Assembly (NCBI GenBank): GCA_016169945.1 | Contig: JADLSH010000145.1 | Location: forward strand, 372,001 to 436,000 | Length of the DNA stretch: 64,000 nucleotides | Direction: 5' to 3' | Origin: Trachythela sp. YZ-2020 | Taxonomy: Eukaryota > Cnidaria > Anthozoa > Malacalcyonacea > Clavulariidae | Shown: positions 10,860-23,051 of the stretch, piece after piece | How the letters are laid out: each line of letters begins with the position of its first letter | How positions within the stretch are numbered: the first letter of the stretch is position 1 | The notes under the pieces: model-generated | Told to the model about the DNA's origin: nothing | Databases searched by the model: none | The model's input: the letters and a program-made list of their open reading frames with translations, nothing else | Translations under genes and position numbers: made by a program

Positions 10860-12117
10860 AGTGATTGATCCAAAAGGGCTAAGGATAAAATAAATCTGGC
10901 GGTTGACTGTGGTGTAAAACTACCTGAGAAATACAATGAGAACTTCGACGTTTCGAGCGAAGGCCCTTCGTCTGGAAGTTAGTAGAATGGGTCGGGCCGT
11001 CGGGGGAAAAACATGTGAATTATAGTGAATACAAAAGCGATCACGTGATAAAAAATAAACCAATCAGATGGATTTAATCAAAACAAACTATAAACAAAAT
11101 ATGGAAAGCACATCACAAAATATATTAGCATATAAGTAGCAGCGAACAAAGATAACAAAGCAGAAAGACAGAAAACAAGGAACGAAATATTAGATAAGGT
11201 GAGATGTAGGGTATCTGCTGATGGCAGACATAAACAGATAGGAGTTAAATGTAAGAGAGGCGCTCATTAATGCCGAGAGGATGAATGGTGCCAAGTTGGG
11301 AAATGAGACGCATTTCTACCCACACTGGCACCGCACGTTTGAGATAAAATAAATCTGAATAATAAACAAAATTCTTTGTTCAGGAAGTCAGGAGCTTTAC
11401 GTCCTCATCTTGAAATGCCTTTGCTTGAAACGTCCGGTTTTCTTTTATCGGTTTTAGATAATACGCTGCAAGATAGTTTCGAAAAGACATACTAGATAGC
11501 ATTCCCTTTTAGGATATTCAAAACGTTCAAATCAACCGATCCAAAACGTCGAAATTAGAAGAAAATAAATAGACAGGTGTATATAGGTCTAGATCAACAG
11601 GTCTAGATAAAACCAGCGTCAACTTCCGCATGATATTGAACTATCGATCTCTTAAACCTCTGCCTACTGTGCGTGACTTTAATAATAACTATAATCCAGA
11701 GTTTCTTCCGTAAATTCCACCTCTTCTCGCTGTTCAATTATAATTTTATTATAATAATTTTTAATAAATATTAATCTGAATAGCAGTTAAAAGCTGAAAT
11801 CAAGTAACAGGATTAATTACAAGTTTTAAGTACAAATAATAAGAAACTCTTAATAATATATACTACATGAAAGGTTTTAAATTACATAGTAAAGAAACTA
11901 TTTAGGAATGTTAAAAACAATGAATGTTAATACTATCCGAATTATAGAAATCGCTAAAAAGTCAAATTTAATTTAATGAGTCATTATAAGCTAAAATGCT
12001 TGAAGGTAAAAATGAATTTCGAAATCTATTAGTTTTACAGTCAATTTGATTGACATGATTATTGTTACGAAGGGTATAATTGACTAAGTTCTCACGTCTG
12101 TCTGGAACGAGTTCGTG
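10860..12117. other. Intergenic, with fragments of a dispersed retroelement-like repeat
   Basis: No exon recognised. At 10950-10983 lies a motif (on the minus strand: CCAGACGAAGGGCCTTCGC, then TCGAAACGTCGAAGTTCTC) that recurs at 18.14-18.22 kb. CCCACACTGGCACCGCAC at about 11320-11337 recurs at 51.02 kb, and a GTAAAACTACCTG word recurs at 10914 and 50957. These look like remnants of one repeat family, possibly Penelope-like. The remainder is AT-rich with no visible features. Confidence 0.5.
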
Positions 12118-12120
12118 TAA

Positions 12121-12866
12121 AGGTGCGTTTACACCATAGCCACAGAATACTACACAGAAGGTCATCTCTAGATTGTTTTTGCGTAAGCGCTATTCGTCAC
12201 TCAGCAAGTGCCCTAAACAGAAGAAGTCACCCCCCCTGGACATATAGCCATTTTGAATGTTTCCAGGGGGGTGACTACTTCTGTTTAGGGCACTTGCTGA
12301 GTGACGAATCATGACGAATAGCGCTTACGCAAAAGCAATAAGAGATGACCTTCTGTGTAGTATTCTGTGCCATAGCACAGAGTAGAGATCATACAGAGGT
12401 GGAACGGGCCGTCGTAAACACTTGGGAGACTTACGTTTTCGTGTACCCACCTGATTTCAGGCGGCCGGGCAAAAAAAATGATCAACTGCGCATGCTCGGC
12501 AAGTTCCCCCCATTTTTCTTTAAAGTTTCACAATCTTAAGGTCTTTCGCATTTTTACGTACTTCTAAAAGGTAAACTGCCGTTAAAAGCGAGCCGCCATC
12601 TGAATCGTGCACTTTAACTGCGCATGCTCGACAAGCGTCTGAAGCATAAGTGGGTACACCGGTTACACCTCTGTATGATCTCTACTCTGTGACCATAGAT
12701 AGGTTTACACGCTGCGATTTGTTGGGTCGATTTCAGATGCATGTACATACTTGAAAAATACGTGGCAAACGTCATCATGACGACATCATCAACTGAAAAT
12801 ATTCGTCATTAACATTCAGCCAGACCCTAAAATCGGCCGGACAAATCGCAGGGTGTAAACGTACCT
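12121..12866. mobile_element. MITE with TAA duplication hosting two tandem CACAG-ended MITEs
   Basis: The outer ends AGGTGCGTTTACAC and GTGTAAACGTACCT are flanked by TAA (12118-12120, 12867-12869), which fits a PIF/Harbinger-type element. Inside are two palindromic insertions. The first, 12141-12369, has long inverted arms starting CACAGAATACTACACAGAAG. The second, 12376-12691, has perfect 26-bp inverted ends starting CACAGAGTAGAGATCATACA. The word CCATAG stands before, between and after the two (12134, 12370, 12694). This suggests sequential insertion of related elements at the same site. Confidence 0.8.
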
Positions 12867-13019
12867 TAAATTGTGTTCGGGATAAAGACGTTTTTTGAAA
12901 TATGACATACATTTATCATTTCTTCTTTGACTAAGTGTTTACCTCGCGAAAGTTAAGAAAGTAGAAGAAGCAATAATTAGATTGTCTAGGCAGTAGCATA
13001 TATGATAGATCATTGGTTA

Positions 13020-13172
13020 AGATGTGCATACAAAGAGCTTGTAAGAAGAAAAGATCAAGAGGAAGACAAAGAATAAGATATGGAGTGTTGGAATTAATAA
13101 TATGGAAGAGATTGCACTTGCGTAGGATGATGCAACATGGAAGCGATAAGCAAGAAGACCCGACCTCTAATT
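13020..13172 (+). pseudogene. Degenerate LINE reverse-transcriptase 3' fragment
   Basis: With frame slips, the translation reads KRSRGRQRIRYG, then a helical stretch, then QEDPTSN before a stop. This resembles the conserved C-terminal tail (KRxRGRQR...W...DPT) of RTE-like and related non-LTR retrotransposon polyproteins. It is short and frameshifted, so the assignment is tentative. Confidence 0.4.
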
Positions 13173-14396
13173 AAAGGAAGTAAGAAGACAAAGAACACCG
13201 CGCCATGTCACGTTTCATCCATTTCAATGACGCTCAATTGCATGCACTTAATATTCATGGCCACTCATAAGATAGGTCACGAAGGGATAGGTCACAAGGG
13301 ATATGCCGAACCGGAACTTTTCACAAACTTGTGACTAAAAGGATTGGCAATGTTATAAAATTTGCCATAAAAGCGTTTTAATATAGTAACTATTGATACA
13401 CCAGGCGGAAATCTTATTTTAAAAATGATTAAGAGCCCAGAAAATTACTTTTAAACCACACATATTAGAAAGACATTTGTTAGCTCACGTTTCGTTATTT
13501 ACAGTACAACATCTTCAGAGCATTTAAACAAATTTACATGATATGTTATATATATTTACAATAACATGGTTTGAATTACGAAAACGGTTACAACGTTCAA
13601 AAATTCAAAATAACAAAGTAACATAAAAAAGAAAACAACTTATCAGTATATGTTGTTTGTATGGAAGTATAATATAACTCATTCTCTGTGTTTTTGTGTA
13701 GTTCATAAAAAATTTGGTCTCGTCTCATGTGTGTTGAATTTTCGTCCAACAGCATACAAAGTTTTGTCTTAGTAATCCATCTATGACTTGAACAGTTGGT
13801 TGATTGAAAGAATACTATTGGTTGATTTAGCAAAAATACAACACGCACTTGATGAACACGGACCATTTTTTGTATAAACCAAGAGTAACATAGATGGTGA
13901 GTTCCATCGTTCTATTTTCTATATAATCACAGATGTCTGACCATAATATATGGTGGACGTGACTTATACCAAACACAACATTTGATCCTCTTTCACATCT
14001 GACACACCCCCGTCATCTTAACGGTGATATGTGGTCTACAAAGGAACCTTGTTAGTATTACGTAAAAAGCAATTTATATGAAACGTGCGTCTTATGACGA
14101 CAATAACATCTTTATATAACTAAGATTATTATTCAAGAATACTGAACTTCTTTGCTGTTTTTTTTACTGCCATCAAGATTCAATAATCAAGTACCAAAAT
14201 TATCATGATACTTTTTCATTGCCAAGACAATGGTGACAAAAAGAAATAAGTATCTGCTCATTACTGGTTGAGTAAAGGTTGGGCATCACCGCCAAGGCTA
14301 ACAAAACACAGCAGCCAATAATTGAGGGATTAACGAATAGAAAACAACAAGACAATAACTTTGAAGAGTTCGTATCGATTCAAGCAAGAACATCAA
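13173..14396. other. Upstream region of the adhesion GPCR
   Basis: No exon recognised. At 13480-13520 the minus strand carries CTGAAGATG, a short spacer, then CGAAACGTGAG, a hammerhead-like core arrangement (see findings). The proximal 500 bases before the GPCR start presumably hold its promoter, but no clear TATA or initiator element could be assigned. Confidence 0.45.
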
Positions 14397-17300
14397 ATGA
14401 CTGCAATGAAAAGACTCATAGTTATCTTGACTGTATTGTTTATGAAAGACAACACAATCACATCTCTAGGAAACGCACAAGTATCTGTACCAATGCAATG
14501 TAATAACTACACCAACCTCGCCGAGAGATATCAGTCTGGGGTAATTAGAACAATACTTCCTACTTCATTATGTTATAATGGGACCCTGCGACCGAAAAAT
14601 GGCTGGTACAGATTTAAATATAGCATTCTGAATGGGCCTTTAAAATCATATGGTGCTTCGCTTGATATTTCAACAAAAAACACAGCCTGCCCAGAAAAGC
14701 CCTTGTATCCATGTCGTGTATACGAGACTATAACATCCACCTTCTGTTTCATCGAATCTGACCTATTAGGACGTCCAGTAGACATCACACTTTGTGGTGC
14801 GTTTTACGTATATCAATTACCGCAGTTTATATGTAAGGATGGCTATGATAGTCCATATCTTCAACGCTGGGATTCTACTGGTCCACCAGGCACAACAGCC
14901 TGCAACGTCAACACAAAAGGTAAGTTATGGGTACGTGTAAGTTGTGTAACTGCGCGACAGACGTTATGAAAATCCAAGAAATTGGGTGTTAGTCAAGATC
15001 TTACTTTAATTATATACATAAAGCTTGCTGTTGAAGAAGAAGTATACAACTGCGTAGCCCGACGCTTGAGAAACACCCTGAATACGTCAGGCTATGCAAA
15101 CTGCGCTGACACATTGACAGCTAAATGGACGAAATATCTACACTTTCTCAATTCAAGTGCAACTACATTCCTAACCATTAATCATATCCCTAATCCTAGT
15201 GACATCATTTCTGGATAGCAATATGGAAAGTAACCCGTTTTTTCTCATTCACAAAAAGCAAGGAAAAACAATAGTTAATAAATAGTTTTCTTGCTTCCCT
15301 AAATATACTTACCCATGTGTTTAGGTTCGACTCCAACTTCTTTCCCGACCACAAAGAAAGTCGATAACGATGGCGTGTTTAGTGAACTGAAAAAAGAGGC
15401 AAGATAATATATATATTATTTAGTTTTGAGCTCACAAATCTTCAAATCCGAAGACTGAATCGGATGGACAGTCTTCTGGAGAACAAAAATCTAATCCAGT
15501 CTAAATTAACACGAGCATGCGATTTTGACGCATGTTAAGACGGAATTTTTACGCATGTTGCCTCTTGTGTTAACTTATGCGTGAACATTCTTAATTAACA
15601 TGCGTTAAAATCAGGTTTAGTTGCAAGTTGCGGCAATTTTGTTGCTTGTATCACTTAAGCGAAACCGGCAAGACAGAAATTTTATAATGATCAGTTCATA
15701 ACTTAATTTTCAGGTAAATGAGCTTGATCGTAAAAATATAACAGACGAAACCCGAAAAGAAGTTGCACAAAAGATTATCAACCAACTGTCAAACTTAACA
15801 GACGTGGATATGATTGACGAAGGAGAACGAGAAAACGGATTAGAGCAGGAAGTTCTTACTGATACAGTGAGAATACTTCAAAAGATCGTTAATTTAAATA
15901 TTTCAGATAGCAGTATCAACATATTGGGTCCGGCAAGTAATATCTTGGATAGTAGAAATACAAAATCGTGGAGAAACATGACGGTAGGTTAATGATTGAA
16001 ATCGCAATGCAATAAGTAAAGCTAACGAGAGTTCTGATTTTCTGCAGGGACCATGCCCCCCCCCTCCCCCCCCACTATGAGAGGTCTCCCGCTCTGGCAC
16101 TCGATAATTGTGCCTTCCGACTCTCAATCTGGGTACCTATAGGAAACTTTTTTTGTTTCGGCCGGCCCTCTAAAGTTTACGGAGCTTCCTACGTCCATGC
16201 TTATTTCCTAAAGCCCATGCTCATTTCTTTTCCAGGACGACAAAATGATTCGTGATCTTGTAGTAACCTTGGAAAATTATGCATTTCAATACGGAGAAAA
16301 CTTAAAAAACAACGCAAATGCTACGACTTTATTTCAAAACCATTCCAACGTACAGCTACACGTTAAATACATAAAACAAGTTGGCAATTTGTCAAAAGAA
16401 GAAAGATTATTCAAGTTTTCAGATGCATCATTTAGCCTCTCGCCCGATGCATTACCCCAGAAATCTGGTGCTGTAGTCGTTGTTATGAAGTACAAGACCA
16501 TACATTACTATTTAAGAAACAGCTTTTATGGTGATAATAGTCATACAGAAGTGACTAGCGAGATTATCAGTGCAAGTATTCGACCTGAGCCAAGAGTAAC
16601 GTTCTTACACCCTGTGCGCATCAGCTGGAACACAATAGAATTGGTAATTTTAAAGTAACTTTTGTTTTTGACTGAATGAATAAAATATCTAATATTGAAC
16701 AGAGAAGAGCAGAATACAATGTCAAACAATAGTATACAAAAGCGATATTGTGACTGAAATATAATCTTCTATATTTACATTATATTTCGACCTTCAGAAC
16801 GACTCTGCAACATGTGTATACTGGAAACCAGAATTACGAGAAAATAAGTGGAAAACAGATGGATGTATACGAGTGACGTCAGACAGTAACCACTTGATAT
16901 GTGAATGTGACCATCTCACAGCTTTCGCTGCTATGGACATTTCTAGAGATCTGGTAAGGTTTAAGGTTAAAAATGATAGTCTGTGCATTCAAAGAATTTT
17001 AACATATATTTATATTTTTTAATTACTCACGTGCATGTTCGTAATGAGCATGATACCAAGATCGTACAATGTTACTATATTACAAACTTACTGAACTATA
17101 ATGGCACACGTAGGGCCTTCCCTTGGAACGTCGAAGTTTTCTTAAGCTTCTTCAGGTGATTCCGACGAAAGCCTCAACAGTTTATTACAGAATAGTATAC
17201 ACACACTGGACCCCACACTTGGAGTATCATTACTACACTACGCTACACTACGCTACGCTACACTACACTACACTACACTATATACTATGTTTACTATGTT

Positions 17301-20300
17301 TACTATGTTTACTATGTTTACTATGTTTACTATGTTTACTATAAAAAGGTAAGCAAAGCTGAAAGGCAAACATTGGAGCTGATATCAACCATTGGCTGTT
17401 CTGTGTCACTGTTTGGGATATTTCTGACGATATTGACACACGCCTTGTTGTGGAAAAGACTTCAACAGAATGCGAGGAGCAAAGTACCTTCCCATGTTCT
17501 CATGCATCTTTGTGTAGCGATTGGAATGACAGATATCCTGGCAATCCTGGCTGGACCCGCACAAAGTGATGAGGTAAAGCCCAGGGTAAACTAGGAAACA
17601 TATTTTCAGAAAAATTGTTATAATTATTTCCCAAAGGTGGGCAAACCATATCCTTGGTATCCTGGCTGGACCAACACAAAGTGATGAGGTTGGGCACTGA
17701 CCTTACAGAAACTACGGAATATAGAGAGTCGTTCTACAATTTGCCAATATGTATAGAGCGAGTGACTTGTGATAATATTAATAGCATTAAGTTTAAAATT
17801 GGCATTATTAAGTCAAGGTGTTCTTTCATCACAAAACCAGCCAAAGCCGTCCATAAGATACAATTACCTCCATAAAGACCAGCTGAAACACTATCTTTGC
17901 TTTCTTTTCTAGAAATTCTGTACAACAGTATCCATATTACTATATTTCTTTGTTTTTGCTGTTTTTGGGTGGATGTTATGTGAAGGAATTGTCATTTATC
18001 TTCAACTTGTGAATGTCTACACAGGTTTGGGTTTGGGAGGAAAACATCTTAAGGCTTTCTATGTTATAGGTTGGGGTAAGTAATATTGGCTTTATGAGGG
18101 ATTACAGGGTCAAACTATACAACGGGTGAAAAAAAAACACAAGAACTTCGACGTTTCGAGCCTATAAACTTCCAGACGAAAGGCCTTCGCTCGAAACGTC
18201 TAAATTCTTATTTGTCATATTTTTGAGGTAGTTTGATGCTGTAATCCTTCAAGTGTATCGTTTATCACTACTTACACTGGAATCACAACACATTCAACAT
18301 TTTAATTGTCTATGAATCATCTTTGAACCCTTGACACTCGACATAAGAAATAATGGACACTTAATTGACACTCGATTTTTTAATTAAACTTTCTACTTCA
18401 GGTATTCCAGTTACAATTGTGTCAATATTGGTTGGAATAAATGATCGAAGCAATTTCATAACCAAGCGTACATGTTGGTACCGTGGTGGTGGTGTGTTGT
18501 TCTGGGCGTTTGTTGGTACACTCGGCCTTATCCTAATGGTAAGCTGAGTTTAAACATAATTATTCGAATGACAGACTCAATATATATACAATAACAACAG
18601 CAATATAATTAGGAAAGGTGTCTATCCTTGTGTTACAATTGTTCTAACCAATGTTGTTTTGTGAAGTTTACAAAATATGGAAAGAAAACCCGCGTATCTA
18701 GTAAATAGCACCTCACTTAAAAGTGGCCGTGTTGTGGTAAATTCGTACAAGTAATATTACAGTTGAAATTGGGACACATAGGGAAAAAATAGCGACACAT
18801 GACCGACAAACTCTGTCCAAATTGTTAGAGCGATGTGAAGAAGGTAGAAAACATGCAATAACAAAACACAAGGGGAGTGTGGCAGCATTTCAAAACTCCG
18901 ACATCACTAGTTTTGAAAGTTTAATAAGCAACACGCATACCCATCCTATAGCATGGCCGTTTCCAAAACTTTCAAACAGTTTGATAATCTTCCACGATGT
19001 ATAGATGCTATATAGTAGAAGTATCTTTCTCTTGCATTTCAGATCAACTTAATTATCTTCATTCTGGCCTTACGAAGTGCGTTATCCTCCAGCGAAGTTA
19101 GCACATCTCGGACAGTTGGCAAAACAAAAGGCAGCACTGCTACAAACAAGGCATCGGCTGGTACAACATTAAGAAAAGCAAAAGTTGGTCTCAAAGGTTC
19201 AGCCATACTACTTCCATTGCTTGGTCTGACATGGGTATTTGGACTACTGGTGTTTAATGGAGATACGATTGTGTTTAAATATCTTTTTGCCATTTTTAAT
19301 TCTCTACAAGGACTGATGATATTTGTTGTCCATATTGTTTTGAATAGAAAGGTATGTTTAGCATTAGGCTTAGGGACAGTTAGGGATGTGCTCACTCACC
19401 TGTTGACGAAGACCTTCCTTGGAAACCTCAAAGTAGGTAGTTCAGATACAAAAGCACGACAGCTTAATATACTGAGAATACTACGTACATTAGACCTCTA
19501 CGTTTGAGATATCACTGTGGCTTACACATCACATACTTCTACAGAACTATTAATTTTCATGAATGAAATATAACACAATCCACCTGCACTTATAAATATG
19601 TAACTGACAAAAATATTACGGTACCATTTAGTCTGTGTTTATTGTGGAATACTTACCTACACTAGACTATTATATTTTCATCTTGAAGATTCGTGAAACA
19701 ATCAGCAGAGAAAAGAAAGCACGCAATGCAAGACAAATTACCAATACCATGATAAACAGCAATATCTGTAAGTATAAATACAATCCTTTTTAAATAATAT
19801 AATTGTTTGCTACTTTTAGTTCCATTTCCTGTCTCTTTTATGGTCTTCTATAAATCTTTTACTGGAAACTGAGTATTTCAGTCAACTTTCTCTAAGAGAG
19901 ATGTCCCTCTAAGAAAGAATTTCAGCAGACAGAAGAATTACTTACTAAGCACCATCCTATAACATGCAGAAACTTCCAATTAATAGACAACTCCTTAATA
20001 CAACAAACTGTGGCTTCAGCGCATAGCTCTCTTCATATACAGAAATATTTGTATAGCAAACACTATATCTCTAAAATTGACACTGCGCTAAGATGTACAA
20101 TACACCTTTCTAAGGTAAATGTCACTTGAAAACAGACGCCTCTCTTACATTTTGACATTGCTACCCTGTTAGACGTACATTTCTGTAAGATTCATGTACA
20201 CCTTTCTAAGACATACATCTCGAAGACGATTGTTTCATTTTTTGTAGGTGGTACATTATCAACAAGTGAAGGCAGCACAAGAATATCAAACATTCCAGTC

Positions 20301-20387
20301 ACACCAGTGTTTTTGAAGAATCTTAACAGCCAAGCACTTGCAGAGAAAAACAATTACACCACAGAGAATAATGAACAGCAGCTTTAG
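14397..20387 (+). CDS. Adhesion G-protein-coupled receptor with D8C-like N-terminal domain
   Basis: Eleven exons join in frame to 827 aa: 14397-14919, 15325-15398, 15714-15983, 16236-16643, 16798-16953, 17349-17573, 17913-18075, 18402-18538, 19043-19351, 19689-19767 and 20248-20387. The order is a hydrophobic signal-like N-terminus (MKRLIVILTVLFM), a Cys-rich D8C-like domain (about 35-165; GWYRFK, CGAFYVYQLPQF), a Ser/Thr/Lys linker, a GAIN domain (about 200-470) and a GPS. The GPS has C431, W434, W443, C448, C460 and C462, with HLT 464-466 as the predicted self-cleavage site. Seven TM segments follow (about 487-755; TM6 LLPLLGLTWVFGLL), then a short tail ending NEQQL. The tethered agonist would begin TAFAAMD. 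The start is the first ATG of the frame; another Met lies three codons on. Intron 2 uses a GC donor. The ligand and G protein are unknown. Confidence 0.9.
17228..17343. repeat. Short tandem repeats abutting the TM1 exon acceptor
   Basis: About five-base CTACA/CTACG units (17228-17280) run directly into about six copies of TTTACTATG (17283-17343). The array ends six bases before the AG of the acceptor for the exon starting at 17349, so it occupies the branch-point and polypyrimidine region of that intron. Confidence 0.85.
18143..18216. repeat. Dispersed CGAAACGTC-type repeat fragment in GPCR intron
   Basis: A minus-oriented GAACTTCGACGTTTCGAGC is followed by a plus-oriented CTTCCAGACGAAAGGCCTTC, then GCTCGAAACGTC. 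It is the same motif as at 10.95 kb, here as an inverted pair. Confidence 0.7.
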
Positions 20388-21750
20388 ACCAGAAGGTCTA
20401 AAGAAGATAATTTGGAAGACCTTGGACTACCTAAGCTGCAGTAATGTCTGTTAAGACAGAGTGGTGGCTATTTTATGCAATGATGACATGATGTACCTGA
20501 GATCAGGCTACAGTTAAACTGCATGGAAACCCCCTGATCCAGGGTGTTTTCAGACACAAGTGAAGTCCAATTTGAAAAATATTAATAGTTTAGGTATTTA
20601 TATTGTACGTAACATATTGTAGGTGCACTTCAATAGATCGTTGTAGTCGTTGTTACGAGGATGGACCTTAAGGATCTCTGCCAATAAGGGAAGTTGAAAC
20701 TAGAATTCTGGGAACAGAGCTTTTTAGAGGCCTTTAGAGAGAGCAAGGTCGATTAGAGGCATATTGCCCTTATAAAAAATTAACCCAAACGACCTCACAA
20801 TATAGTTCTAGAACCGTAAAAGTGACTTTCGATTTCCCTATTTCTTGCCGTAAAACCTTTGAAGTGTTGACAGTCATAAATTTCCTCTTACGATTAGCAG
20901 CGTCGGTACTCACTCGGTAGCAAAATGCACCATAAATAAGAGTGAATAAAGCTAGTGAGAAAAAAGTATAGACTATAGTAGTTAATTTGTTAATATTAGA
21001 AATACTTTGTAGAGCTTTGTAAAGTTTAATATTATTATAGAACATCTATAGTTTAAAACTTTTTATTAGTATAGGTAATCCATAGTGGAAAGTTCGTATG
21101 TTACGCCGAATATATTCGGCGTGGAGTTTCGTGTATTACGCCAAAGTTGGCGTAAAAGTAATCTTGATTTTGGCGTAAACGTGTTGGCGTGGCGTGATTT
21201 TTTGGATGGCGTCGATTCGTATCACTCTGGCGTACTTTCTGTTATTTCATAAGTCTTGTACGTTAGTAAATCTAGCCAAAAAATAAAAACAATAAAATCC
21301 ATACTTTGTGTGTGTCTGTGTGTTTTGTTTGAGTCTTTGAAAGTCTTTGTCGATAAAAACAGAGTATCGTCACAGATTAAGTATGAACAGATGTCTATCT
21401 TCTGTAAAAAACTCGTCCCGCGGTCGCCATCTTACTAGCAAGTTGTGATGGCGTGTGCATGACGTGTAATTCGTCATTTGTCACTGCGTCATTGCTTTCA
21501 TGCCCTTTGATTTAATGCCTTGACATTTGCAGAAATGAAAAAACCATTGGCCTTGCAATGTATGTCAATTAGTTAAACAAATTACTACTAAAATGGCAGA
21601 AAAGGCCGCGAGAAAATGCAAAACACTGATAGAAAAGTTGTTCGTGCTGACGCTATCAAACGTCGCCATCTTACAAGCAAGCACGATGGCGTGTGCATGA
21701 CGTGTACATTTTGGGAAATTTGAGGACACAAAAGCCCTATGAAGTTACAC
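20388..21750. other. 3' flank of the GPCR with degenerate repeats
   Basis: No gene recognised. At 21100-21240 several GGCGTA words and CCGAATATATTCGGCGTGGA resemble the hAT-like MITE interior at 7.95 kb. A 45-base segment with TCGCCATCTTAC and GATGGCGTGTGCATGACGTG appears twice (21424-21465, 21662-21705), bounding about 200 bases. Confidence 0.6.
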
Positions 21751-21752
21751 TT

Positions 21753-21997
21753 CTGGGGCCGGTTGTTCAAAAGCCGGTTAGCCTAACCCTGGGTTAACGC
21801 AAATCTACAAATTGAATTTTCCAACAGCTCATCAATCAAGTTGAATATGTTTTTCCAGAAATACTTTCTTGTTCAATAGACTTTTTATTTTCTAAAGTTT
21901 TGAAACGAATTATGATGCAGAAATACATAAACAAAAACAGCAGGTTAAAATTTAACCCAGGGTTAGCGCTAATCGGGCTTTGAACAACCGGCCCCAG
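21753..21997. mobile_element. MITE with CTGGGGCCGGTTGTTCAAA ends (245 bp)
   Basis: The terminal inverted repeats start CTGGGGCCGGTTGTTCAAA and continue imperfectly through a CTAACCCTGGGTTAA segment at both ends. No coding capacity and no clear target duplication. Confidence 0.8.
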
Positions 21998-22194
21998 GTG
22001 TATACTTATTCTGTGGTATCGTGGATGACTATGGTCTTCGAGGGATAAATGGATAATAAGGGATCGCCTTTCAATCCTAAGTGATCCTCGAACACGCCGT
22101 ATTTAATATTCGTACGTCTTGATTTTACCCCGTTGGATTTCTCTCAAAACGTCTCTCAGAATGCGGGAAATGCCATTTCCGAGACCCTATTATT

Positions 22195-22425
22195 CAAAAT
22201 TTCCCGGGGGATGCCCCCGGACCCCCTACCTATTTTAACGTGAGCCCCTAGATGAGCGTATACGCTCTTGCATCGCGCGGCCGGGAGACTAATGCTGTCG
22301 ACCCGCAAAAAAATAAAAATACAGGAAAGCCACCGAAACCTAGACTCGGATCCACCATAGGTGGCCCGAGTAATAAAAATAAAATAATTTCCCGGGGGGC
22401 ATGCCCCCGAACCCCCTACCAGGGA
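22195..22425. repeat. Direct repeat of a GC-rich segment
   Basis: TTTCCCGGGGGATGCCCCCG followed by a CCCCCTACC segment occurs at 22198 and again, slightly diverged, at 22387. The pair is about 190 bases apart. It is probably a fragment of a dispersed repeat, with no gene in it. Confidence 0.65.
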
Positions 22426-22506
22426 CGCGTGCGTCGGCGCAAACACCAACGGTTGCCCCATGGCGTACAGATAATTGAATGGATAACGAACTTCCACTAT
22501 GGTAGG

Positions 22507-22672
22507 TAATAGTATGATTTCGAGTGCAATTTGGAAAAAACATGCACGAGTGAGTTTTTCAAAGACGATCAAAATTGCACGAGTCCGAAGGACGAGTGCA
22601 ATTTGGCGTCTTTGAAAACTCACGAGTGTTTGTTTTTCCAAATTTCACGAGAAACCATACTATTACTTATTA
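22507..22672. mobile_element. Palindromic MITE (about 165 bp)
   Basis: Imperfect inverted arms begin with TAATAGTATG and CATACTATTA. They contain CGAGTGCAATTTGGAAAAA on the left and its degenerate complement on the right, and meet around a CGAGTCCGAAGGACGAG centre. Confidence 0.75.
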
Positions 22673-23051
22673 ATAATATACATGAAAAAATTACACGCTT
22701 TGATAGCACTTGTGCACTCACCTACGCCGTTTAAGCATTGTTTTCGTTGCTTGTTAGCAAACTTTTTCAGTCTATGTTCTCCTTGAACTTAAATTGTTGT
22801 ATTCACGTACGATTTTCCATTGCAAGTGTTGAAAAAGTCGTCAAATAGTGAAAATTTACATTGCTAATATCCGCCGCCATGTTGATTTTTCTTGCCTCGT
22901 TTCCAGGCTCTGCTCTTGTTTTGTTAATTTGCACTGCTGTAATTGCACACATGTGCAATTACAAAAATAATTGCACTGCTCTTAGCCAATCAGAATTGAG
23001 TAATTTTTTCATCTATATTATTATATAAAGTATAGTGCTTTATGTACTATT

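Noticed and set aside
22156..22641. 161-codon minus-strand frame
   Set aside because: It runs through a duplicated GC-rich repeat and a palindromic MITE. No domain seen and no splice context.
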